In this document: positions 57,699-64,000 of the stretch, piece by piece | How the letters are laid out: every line of letters begins with the position of its first letter | Position numbering within the stretch: position 1 is the first letter of the stretch | NCBI RefSeq assembly: GCF_016464385.1 | Contig: NZ_JADMLH010000002.1 | Span: forward strand, 1-64,000 | Reading direction: 5' to 3' | Source: Nucisporomicrobium flavum | Lineage (GTDB): Bacteria; Actinomycetota; Actinomycetes; Mycobacteriales; Micromonosporaceae | Length of the DNA stretch: 64,000 nucleotides | Position numbers and translations under genes: made by a program | The notes under the pieces: generated by a model | The model's input: the letters and a program-made list of their open reading frames with translations, nothing else | Told to the model about the DNA's origin: nothing | The model's database searches: none

Positions 57699-59333
57699 TC
57701 AGTTGGCGACCATCGAGTCGCCGCTGACGAAGGTGTAGCCCAGCGCCTTGATGCCCGGCACCAGCTGCTTCAGGTGGTCGGTGCCGAGGTACGGGTGGTA
57801 GAAGAAGCTGGCCACTCCGTCGCGGACCACCAGGTTGCGCTGCGCCGAGGCAATCAGGTCGGCGGGGAGCCGGGCCGGGTGGTTGTTGAACGGCAGGGGC
57901 TCGACGTTGCCGATGTTCTCCGGGATGACCACCGAGCCGTAGACGTCGCGGACGGCGTACGGGAAGAACTGGCCGAACTGGCGGCTGTAGTCGATCTTCC
58001 CGCCGCCGAGCACGCCGGGGAAGTACAGGCCCCGGTCGTAGCGCTTGCCCATCACCGAGTTCACGGTCTGGTAGTCGACCGCACTGCCGGCGTAGTGCGG
58101 GAACTCGAACGTCGTCGGCACACCCAGCCCGGCGAGCGCGAAGGTGAGCCCGGAGGACGCGATGCGGCTGGCGGCGAACGCGGCGGAGTCACCGGCGACC
58201 GGGCCGTCGTAGATCACGCTGTCGTTCGCGTCGACGTGCGCGGCGTAGAACTCGAAGTCGTTCGCGCTGACGCCGTCGTACGGGTTGGGCGCGGAGCCGT
58301 ACTGGTGGGTGTAGCCGTGCATGAGCAGGGTGCCGCCGCGCTGCTGCATGTAGCGCAGGGCGGAGACGACCTTCGGCCGCTGCAGCAGCGTGTAGTCCTG
58401 TGCCTTGCCGTTGTTCTGGACGCCCTTCGGGTCGCGGTAGCGCGGGTAGACGGCGACGCTGAACGGGACTTTCTGGGCGTACAGGTAGTCGGCGATCGCG
58501 CGCAGCTCGTCGGGGTCCGAGTCGGGGCCGACGTCCTCGATGCGGGCCAGCGCGCGGTGCCGCTCGCGGGACACCCCGGTGTCGCCGAGGGAGTCGAACA
58601 GCAGGTCGGCGAAGGCGAGGTAGCGGTCGTCGTGGGTCACGTATGCGAAGGGCATCTCACCCACGTACGTGAGGTTGCCGGACTGCACCGCCCACGGGAA
58701 GGACGTGCCGTCGGGGCGTACGGCGGAAGCCAGGGTCCTGACCTTCGCCCCGTCGGTGATCGACAGGTTCATGATCCCGGACCTGTTCACCGTGTCGCGG
58801 GTGAGCTTCGTGCCCTTGTAGTCGACCTGGGCGACGTCGGAGAAGTCGAAGGCGCCGCTGGTGAAGCCGTGGGTCGCCGCGAACGTCGCGTCCCGCGAGA
58901 CGAGCTGCCAGATGTTGTCGAAGACCCAGGTGACGGGCTTGGTGGTGGCGGCGACGTCGTCCAGGAACGCGGCCGGCAGCGGCTCGTCGTACGTCGAGCC
59001 GAGGTAGACGACAGCGGTGTACGCCGACAGGTCGTTGGCCTTGTAGCTCGCCACGGGCGCGGCGGTCCACGAGCCGAAGTGCGAGGCCAGGTTCGCGGTC
59101 TGGGTGGCGTAGACCTCGCCCATCCAGCCGTAGTCGCCGGTGGTGTCGTACAGCACGAGCGTCTTGGCGGTGCCGCCGCCCGGCGCCGCCTTGCCGGACT
59201 TCGCGGCCGGCGTGGGGGCGGCGGTGCGTTCGGCGGCGTCGGCGTTGACCACGCCCAGCCCGAGAGCGGCGGTCGCGGTGAGCGCGACGGTCGCGCCGAG
59301 CAGGACCCGGCGGGAGAACTTCGGGGTACGCAT
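57699..59333 (-). CDS. secreted DUF2334 polysaccharide deacetylase-like protein
   Basis: 544 residues. A signal peptide (SRRVLLGATVALTATAALGLGVV...NADA, with an RR but not a clear Tat motif), then a DUF2334 domain, a relative of NodB-type carbohydrate deacetylases. Signature pieces are ARIEDVGPDSDPDELRAIADYL (metal DD/DP region), MHGYTHQYG (His pair) and FFYHPYLGTDHLKQLV. The ATG at 59333 shares the last A of the wecB stop codon. Role by context: deacetylation or modification of an exopolysaccharide made by the two upstream genes. Confidence 0.9.
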   Translation of the reverse strand: MRTPKFSRRVLLGATVALTATAALGLGVVNADAAERTAAPTPAAKSGKAAPGGGTAKTLVLYDTTGDYGWMGEVYATQTANLASHFGSWTAAPVASYKANDLSAYTAVVYLGSTYDEPLPAAFLDDVAATTKPVTWVFDNIWQLVSRDATFAATHGFTSGAFDFSDVAQVDYKGTKLTRDTVNRSGIMNLSITDGAKVRTLASAVRPDGTSFPWAVQSGNLTYVGEMPFAYVTHDDRYLAFADLLFDSLGDTGVSRERHRALARIEDVGPDSDPDELRAIADYLYAQKVPFSVAVYPRYRDPKGVQNNGKAQDYTLLQRPKVVSALRYMQQRGGTLLMHGYTHQYGSAPNPYDGVSANDFEFYAAHVDANDSVIYDGPVAGDSAAFAASRIASSGLTFALAGLGVPTTFEFPHYAGSAVDYQTVNSVMGKRYDRGLYFPGVLGGGKIDYSRQFGQFFPYAVRDVYGSVVIPENIGNVEPLPFNNHPARLPADLIASAQRNLVVRDGVASFFYHPYLGTDHLKQLVPGIKALGYTFVSGDSMVAN

Positions 59334-60529
59334 CAGAACGCTCCGTACGTGGCAGTGGCGGGGGAGTCCAGGGCGGGCATCGGTGCGGGAGCCTCGGCGA
59401 GGCCGAGCAGGGCGGCGGTGGCCTGGGCGGTACGGGCGGCCGCGAGCCCGTCGCCGTACGGGTTGCCGCCGGCGGCCATCGCGTCCCGGCGCACCCGGCT
59501 GTCGAGCAGCACGGACGCCTCCTTGACGATCAGCTCCGGGTCGGAGCCGACCAGCCGGGCGCAGCCGGCGTGCAGCGACTCGACCCGCTCGGTCACCTCC
59601 CGCAGCACCAGGGCCGGTACGCCGAACGACGGCGCCTCCTCCTGGATGCCGCCCGAGTCGGTCAGCACCAGGTACGCCTCGGACAGCAGCCGCGACAGGT
59701 CCGGGTACGGCAGCGGGTCGGTGACCGTGACCCGCTCGATCCCGGCCAGCCCGGCCTCCACCTGGGCGCGGACCGCGGGGTTCGGGTGGCTGGGCAGGAC
59801 CACGTCGATGTCCGGGTAGCGGGCGACGAGCTCGCGGACCGCGGTCAGGATCCGGTCCAGCGGGGCGCCCCAGGACTCGCGCCGGTGGGCGGTGACCAGC
59901 ACGAGGCGGTTGGTGCTGCCGGCCCGGGCGGTGGCGACCTGCGGGTTCTCGTACGGCATCCGCCGCGCGGCCACCGCGAGCGTCGCGTCCACGACGGTGT
60001 TGCCGGCGATCAGCACGTCGGACGTGGCGATGTTCTCGTCGAGCAGGTTCATCGCGGCCAGCGGCGTCGGCGCCAGGTGCAGCGCGGCGACCTGGGCGAC
60101 CAGCCGCCGGTTCGCCTCCTCGGGGAACGGCGAGTCGAGGTCGCCCGAGCGCAGCCCGGCCTCGAGGTGCACCACGGGGATGCGCCGCCAGAACGCGGCC
60201 AGCGCCCCGGCGAGGCTGGTAGTGGTGTCGCCCTGCACGATCACGGCGGCCGGCGTGCGGACCTGCCACAGCTCGTCGAGCTGCCGGATCATCGCGGTGA
60301 GCAGCTCGGCCTGGCCGCCGGTGCCGCGCTCGACCCGCAGCGTGACGTCGGGGGTGAGGCCGAACGCGGCGAGCGCCTGCCCGACCATCGCCGGGTGCTG
60401 GCCGCTGGCGACCAGGACGGGCGTCAGCAGGCCGGCGTCGCGCATCGCCAGGACGACCGGCGCGAGCTTGACGGCTTCGGGGCGGGTGCCGCCGATCAGG
60501 TGCACTTCGGGGAGCGAGGGGAGCGACAT
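59333..60529 (-). CDS. wecB: UDP-GlcNAc 2-epimerase (non-hydrolysing)
   Basis: 398 residues. Epimerase motifs: GTRPEAVKLAPVVLAM, VQGDTTTSLAGALAAFWRRIPVVHLEAGLRSGDLDSPFPEEANRRL, VLVTAHRRESWG, LTDSGGIQEEAPSFGVPALVLREVTERVE, GNPYGDG. It makes UDP-ManNAc from UDP-GlcNAc. Begins 31 bp after the GT2 gene. Confidence 0.96.
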   Translation of the reverse strand: MSLPSLPEVHLIGGTRPEAVKLAPVVLAMRDAGLLTPVLVASGQHPAMVGQALAAFGLTPDVTLRVERGTGGQAELLTAMIRQLDELWQVRTPAAVIVQGDTTTSLAGALAAFWRRIPVVHLEAGLRSGDLDSPFPEEANRRLVAQVAALHLAPTPLAAMNLLDENIATSDVLIAGNTVVDATLAVAARRMPYENPQVATARAGSTNRLVLVTAHRRESWGAPLDRILTAVRELVARYPDIDVVLPSHPNPAVRAQVEAGLAGIERVTVTDPLPYPDLSRLLSEAYLVLTDSGGIQEEAPSFGVPALVLREVTERVESLHAGCARLVGSDPELIVKEASVLLDSRVRRDAMAAGGNPYGDGLAAARTAQATAALLGLAEAPAPMPALDSPATATYGAF

Positions 60530-60560
60530 GCCTTTTCTCCAAGGTCCGGGGGGAAAACCT

Positions 60561-61907
60561 TCAGGCGGCGAGGGCGAGGGAGGGAGCGGGTTCGAGCGGC
60601 TCCTCGGCGAGCCGCTCGGTCTTGGCCCAGGACTGCTGTCCGCGGGCCTGCCGGACGATCGCGCGGTACGTCGCGACGAGTCCGAGGAGCAGGAAGATCG
60701 GGTACGCGACCGCCGCGGTGAGCAGCCGGCGCAGGGTCTCGTCGCGCAGCCGGTACCGGTGCACGAGCGCCCAGACGAAGCCGGGGAAGAACGTGACCGC
60801 GAACCACACCTCGCCGCTGTAGGCCAGCTCCTGCCAGGACTGCAGGTACGGCATCGGGTGCCCGGCCGCGAGCCCGACCGCGGCGACCGACACGCCGGCC
60901 ACGAGCGCCACGGTGACCAGCGCGTTGAGCCACGGGGAGACCAGGTAGTGCAGCATCTCCAGCAGCGAGGTGACGCCGATCTGCCGGGATGCGAACAGCC
61001 GGCGCAGGTAGCGGGCGCACTGCAGGTTGCCCTGCGCCCAGCGGGTGCGCTGCCGGGTGAGCCGGCGCAGGTCGACGACGGCCTGCTGGGTGACCGAGGC
61101 CCGCGACGTGTAGCGGATGCCGACGCCGCCGAGGTGCATGCGCAGCCCCAGCTCGAGGTCCTCGACGAGGCAGGCCGACCAGGGCGCGTCGCCGAGAGCC
61201 AGCAACGCGGAGAGGCGGGTGAACTGCCCGTTGCCGCCGAGCCCGACGGTGTCGATGGTGTCGCGCAGGCTCTGGCAGGCGTTGACGATCGCGCCGAACT
61301 CGAGGTCCTGCACCGCGCCGAGGAGCTTGTTGCGGTTGCGGATGCGTACCTGCACCTGGGCGGCGCCGATCCGCGGGTCGCGCATCATCCGGGAGACCTC
61401 GAGCAGGATGTTGCGGCTGCCCTGGCCGTCGCCGTCGATGATGCCGATGACCACCTTCGCCGGGTCCACACCGGACTCCGCGGTGCGCTCGGCGATGTAG
61501 CGGTACGCCGCGTTCAGCGCCTCGCCCTTGCCCTTGCGCGCCTCCGGCAGCTCCCGGCGCAGTACCTGCAGCCGCGGGTGGTCGATGGCTGCGAGCACCT
61601 CGGGCGTACGGTCGTCCGACCCGTCGTCGACCACGAGCACCCGGGCGAGCGTGCCGCCGGGGCCGCCGAGGCTGAGCGCCGCGTTCACGGTGTTGCCGAC
61701 GACGACCTCTTCGTTCAGCGCCGGCACGATGATCCAGAAGTGCTCCGGGGTGCCGTCGCCGTGCGCGAGCGACTGCTCGACGACCGTACGGCGGTGTGAC
61801 GCGGCGTACCGGACGGCGAAGCTGACCAGCGCGAGCGTGGAGACCGGCCAGGCGAGCAGGACCGCGTACCCGGCGACCACCAGGAACCAGCTGTCCGCTG
61901 CCGTCAT
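60561..61907 (-). CDS. membrane family 2 glycosyltransferase
   Basis: 448 residues. An N-terminal helix; a GT2 domain with WIIVPALNEE, VVDDGSDDRTPEV, GIIDGDGQG (DxD site), and LVEDLELGLRM with the (Q/R)xxRW-type QRTRWAQG; then about four C-terminal helices. A processive synthase such as PgaC/hyaluronan-type builds and exports a polysaccharide. The operon with wecB suggests the sugar is, or includes, ManNAc. Confidence 0.92.
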   Translation of the reverse strand: MTAADSWFLVVAGYAVLLAWPVSTLALVSFAVRYAASHRRTVVEQSLAHGDGTPEHFWIIVPALNEEVVVGNTVNAALSLGGPGGTLARVLVVDDGSDDRTPEVLAAIDHPRLQVLRRELPEARKGKGEALNAAYRYIAERTAESGVDPAKVVIGIIDGDGQGSRNILLEVSRMMRDPRIGAAQVQVRIRNRNKLLGAVQDLEFGAIVNACQSLRDTIDTVGLGGNGQFTRLSALLALGDAPWSACLVEDLELGLRMHLGGVGIRYTSRASVTQQAVVDLRRLTRQRTRWAQGNLQCARYLRRLFASRQIGVTSLLEMLHYLVSPWLNALVTVALVAGVSVAAVGLAAGHPMPYLQSWQELAYSGEVWFAVTFFPGFVWALVHRYRLRDETLRRLLTAAVAYPIFLLLGLVATYRAIVRQARGQQSWAKTERLAEEPLEPAPSLALAA

Positions 61908-62230
61908 CGCTGCCTCCCCGCTGTCACTGACTGTGTTGTCGGCCGGGTAACGCTTGCCGCGCTCCCGGACGTATCAGGACATTAGGGCGCTACTCAGCGT
62001 GATACAAGCCCGGCGACCGGAGCGACGACGCGAACTGACTGTTCGGCCCATCTCAGACATCTCAGGCAGCGCAATACGGGCAAAACCGGGCCAACCGGTT
62101 TCGTCGCCGGACGGCGAGCGGCCTGAAAGGGCTGCTGCGGCCGGTGACTATGCGTAAGTGCGGCCGTCACGGAGCACGACAACCCCCGGCGGCGATTCCT
62201 GTAACTCTCGGTGAGGTCTATGCTGCGTGC
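61908..62230. other. 323-bp gap before the GT2 operon
   Basis: Divergent region between the GT2 gene and a small hypothetical gene. It contains an outer repeat GTATCA/TGATAC (61971-62005) with inner CGCT/AGCG and a GC-rich stem near 62090. Both promoters lie here. No gene or clear operator was recognised. Confidence 0.45.
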
Positions 62231-62482
62231 GTGAACCGGATCCTGGTGCGGGCGCTGATCGACCTGGCGGTGGCGATCGAGCTGTCGAGCGACGACGAGA
62301 TCGACCCCCGGACGGCGACGACGCTCCTCGACGACCTGGCGGCCACCCTCGACGACCTCCCGGACGCCGACCGCGACGAACTCATCGACTACATCGAGGA
62401 ACAGGCGGACCTCACCCGGGACCCGGACCGCCGCGAGGTCCTCCTCGAGCTCCCCGACACGCTTGCCCTCACCGACGACTGA
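62231..62482 (+). CDS. small acidic hypothetical protein
   Basis: 83 residues, all helical and acidic (ALIDLAVAIELSSDDEIDPRTATTLLDDLAATLDDLPDADRDELIDYIEEQADL). Amphipathic helices suggest a protein-protein interaction role. GTG start at 62231. No family recognised. Confidence 0.75.
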   Translation: MNRILVRALIDLAVAIELSSDDEIDPRTATTLLDDLAATLDDLPDADRDELIDYIEEQADLTRDPDRREVLLELPDTLALTDD

Positions 62483-62605
62483 CCCGGTACGACCACCCGC
62501 GATCTTGTCCTGACGGGGGAGGGACCGGCTTGTACCGGCCTGTCATCATCGACGTCACCGCAGGAGATCCATCCGGCGGGCGTGTCACGGGGGCGGGGCT
62601 GATTC

Positions 62606-63184
62606 ATGGGTGGGTTCTTCGAGGCTGCGCTCAGCTTCCCCACCGTCGTGCTCACGCCACTACTGGTCGTGGTGATCGGGTACTGGCTGGTCGTCGTCGT
62701 GGGCGGCGCCGACCCCGACGGTGACGGCGCCGGCGGCGAGGGCGGCTTCCTCGGGTTCCTGGGGCTCGGCGGGGTGCCGGCCTCCGTGGTCGTCTCCCTG
62801 CTCGTCGTCTTCGCGTGGTTCGCCACACTTGCCGGCTCGCAGCTGCTCGGGGCGATCCCGGCCGCGCTCGTGCTGGCCGCCGCGGTGGTCGTGGCGTGGG
62901 TCGTCGCGCGCCTGGCCGTCCTGCTCATCAGACGCTTCCTGCCCGCCGGCGCCGAGCCGTCGCGGGCCGACTTCCTCGGGCTGACCTGCGTCGTGCGCAC
63001 CGGGCGGGTCACCCGCACGTTCGGGCAGGCCGAGGTGCACGCGCCCGACGGCTCCTCCGCCATCGTGCAGGTCCGCCAGGCCGGCGACGACGACCTGCGC
63101 GCCGGCACGGTCGCCGTGCTCTACGACGTCGACCCCGACGGCGACTTCTTCTGGATCATCCCCGCCGACATCGCACAGAATTAA
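62606..63184 (+). CDS. YqiJ/NfeD-like membrane protein
   Basis: 192 residues: N-terminal helix (FPTVVLTPLLVVVIGYWLVVVVG), second hydrophobic region (VPASVVVSLLVVFAWFATLAGSQLLGAIPAALVLAAAVVV), then an OB-fold-like tail (GLTCVVRTGRVTRTFGQAEVHAPDGSSAIVQVR...GTVAVLYDVD). This is the YqiJ layout, which pairs with the flotillin-like gene downstream. GGGG lies before the ATG. Confidence 0.85.
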   Translation: MGGFFEAALSFPTVVLTPLLVVVIGYWLVVVVGGADPDGDGAGGEGGFLGFLGLGGVPASVVVSLLVVFAWFATLAGSQLLGAIPAALVLAAAVVVAWVVARLAVLLIRRFLPAGAEPSRADFLGLTCVVRTGRVTRTFGQAEVHAPDGSSAIVQVRQAGDDDLRAGTVAVLYDVDPDGDFFWIIPADIAQN

Positions 63185-63194
63185 GGACCCCTGC

Positions 63195-64000
63195 ATGGAC
63201 GTGATCTCCACCGGTATCGGTGTGCTCATCGCCGTGGTGCTGCTCATCGCGCTCGGCGTCGTGTTCTTCATCAGCCGCATGTTCCGCAAGGTGGAGCAGG
63301 GCAAGGCGCTGATCGTCAGCAAGGTGCGCCGCGTCGACGTCACGTTCACCGGGGCGGTCGTGCTGCCGGTGCTGCACAAGGCCGAGGTCATGGACATCTC
63401 GGTGAAGACGATCGAGATCTCGCGTACGGGGCGGGAGGGGCTGATCTGCCGCGACAACATCCGCGCGGACATCCGGATCACGTTCTTCGTGCGCGTGAAC
63501 AAGACGACCGAGGACGTCATCAAGGTCGCGCAGGCGATCGGCACCACCCGGGCCAGCAGTGAGCAGACGCTGCAGGAGCTGTTCAACGCCAAGTTCTCCG
63601 AGGCGCTGAAGACCGTCGGCAAGCAGTTGGACTTCGTCGACCTCTACACCAAGCGCAACGAGTTCCGGGACCAGATCATCGAGGTGATCGGCACCGACCT
63701 CAACGGGTACAGCCTCGAGGACGCGGCGATCGACTTCCTCGAGCAGACGCCGCTGGGGTCGCTGGACCCGAAGAACATCCTCGACGCGCAGGGCATCCGG
63801 AAGATCACCGAGCTCACCGCGATCGAGTCGGTGCGCACCAACGACTACCGGCGCAACGAGGAGAAGGAGATCACCCGGCAGAACGTGGACGCCAAGGAGG
63901 CGATCCTCGAGCTGGAGCGCCGGCAGGCGGACGCGGAGATCAAGCAGCGCCGGGAGATCGAGACCATGCGGGCCCGCGAGGAGGCGGAGATCGCCCTCGC
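63195..64000 (+). CDS. flotillin/YqiK-like SPFH protein (partial)
   Basis: At least 268 residues; the frame runs off the window end. N-terminal membrane anchor (GIGVLIAVVLLIALGVVFFISRMF), then SPFH/PHB domain (KVEQGKALIVSKV, EVMDISVKTIEISRTGREGLICRDNIRADIRITFFVRVNKTTEDVIKVAQAIG), then start of the long coiled-coil (EEKEITRQNVDAKEAILELERRQADAEIKQ). Forms membrane microdomain scaffolds in other bacteria. Begins 10 bp after the YqiJ-like gene; AAGGA precedes the ATG. Confidence 0.92.
   Translation, partial: MDVISTGIGVLIAVVLLIALGVVFFISRMFRKVEQGKALIVSKVRRVDVTFTGAVVLPVLHKAEVMDISVKTIEISRTGREGLICRDNIRADIRITFFVRVNKTTEDVIKVAQAIGTTRASSEQTLQELFNAKFSEALKTVGKQLDFVDLYTKRNEFRDQIIEVIGTDLNGYSLEDAAIDFLEQTPLGSLDPKNILDAQGIRKITELTAIESVRTNDYRRNEEKEITRQNVDAKEAILELERRQADAEIKQRREIETMRAREEAEIAL

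Noticed and set aside
59334..60542. N-terminal extension of the DUF2334 frame over wecB
   Set aside because: It is out of frame with the obvious epimerase; the real start with signal peptide is at 59333.

Overview
The window is very GC-rich, with codons ending in G or C almost throughout, GTG and TTG starts, 4-base stop/start overlaps, and families typical of filamentous actinomycetes: a Scr1-like XRE regulator with a DUF397 partner, a DUF574 methyltransferase, CBM2-linked secreted carbohydrases, an ECF42/DGPF pair and an FxsB-like radical SAM enzyme. A chemotaxis-type signalling protein and several c-di-GMP enzymes fit Micromonosporaceae, perhaps Actinoplanes or a relative. This placement is inference from gene content, not from a marker gene. 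The window looks chromosomal: it has purC, lipB and ordinary tRNA-Ser and tRNA-Arg genes. No insertion sequence, integrase, prophage or CRISPR array was seen.

Layout. 0-6.3 kb: quinone oxidoreductase, secreted Ig-like protein, SoxR divergent from an FMN reductase that carries a 24-bp tandem repeat, an ABM-like protein, then the overlapping DGPF protein / ECF42 sigma / LipB unit. 6.5-10.2 kb: NlpC/P60 hydrolase, lone prepilin-like protein, GAF histidine kinase, PEBP protein. 10.3-17.1 kb: methyltransferase, GT-C-like membrane protein with a codon-use shift, FhuF-like reductase under an iron box, an XRE-peptide deformylase fusion, flavohaemoglobin. 17.1-20.5 kb: repeat-rich spacer, H1-tailed membrane-associated protein, two tRNAs, hydrolase. 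20.5-25.6 kb: FIST sensor followed by a GAF-PAS-GGDEF-EAL protein, and a DUF4241 protein. 25.6-30.6 kb, all on the minus strand: promoter, 31-codon ORF, five unusual tRNA genes, frameshifted Rhs with a nucleotidyltransferase-like tip, and a putative immunity gene.

30.7-38.8 kb: secreted glucuronoyl esterase with a CebR-type operator, CPBP protease, two-component system, LPMO overlapping a DUF305 lipoprotein, chemotaxis-type signaller. 38.8-46.7 kb: MFS exporter, purC, a compact minus-strand set around the FxsB-like radical SAM enzyme, and the XRE/DUF397 module with shared palindromes. 46.9-56.4 kb: DUF574 methyltransferase, TPR-GGDEF protein ending in a 45-bp repeat, TetR/MFS and MarR/MFS drug-efflux pairs, TetR, chitinase. 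56.6-64 kb: dienelactone hydrolase, SnoaL-like protein, a three-gene exopolysaccharide unit (GT2, WecB, DUF2334), and a YqiJ/flotillin pair cut by the window end.

Themes are secreted polysaccharide degradation (esterase, LPMO, chitinase), c-di-GMP and two-component signalling, and redox/iron response. The most unusual locus is the promoter-sORF-tRNA-Rhs array at 25.6-30.7 kb. The XRE-deformylase fusion and the LPMO-DUF305 overlap are next.
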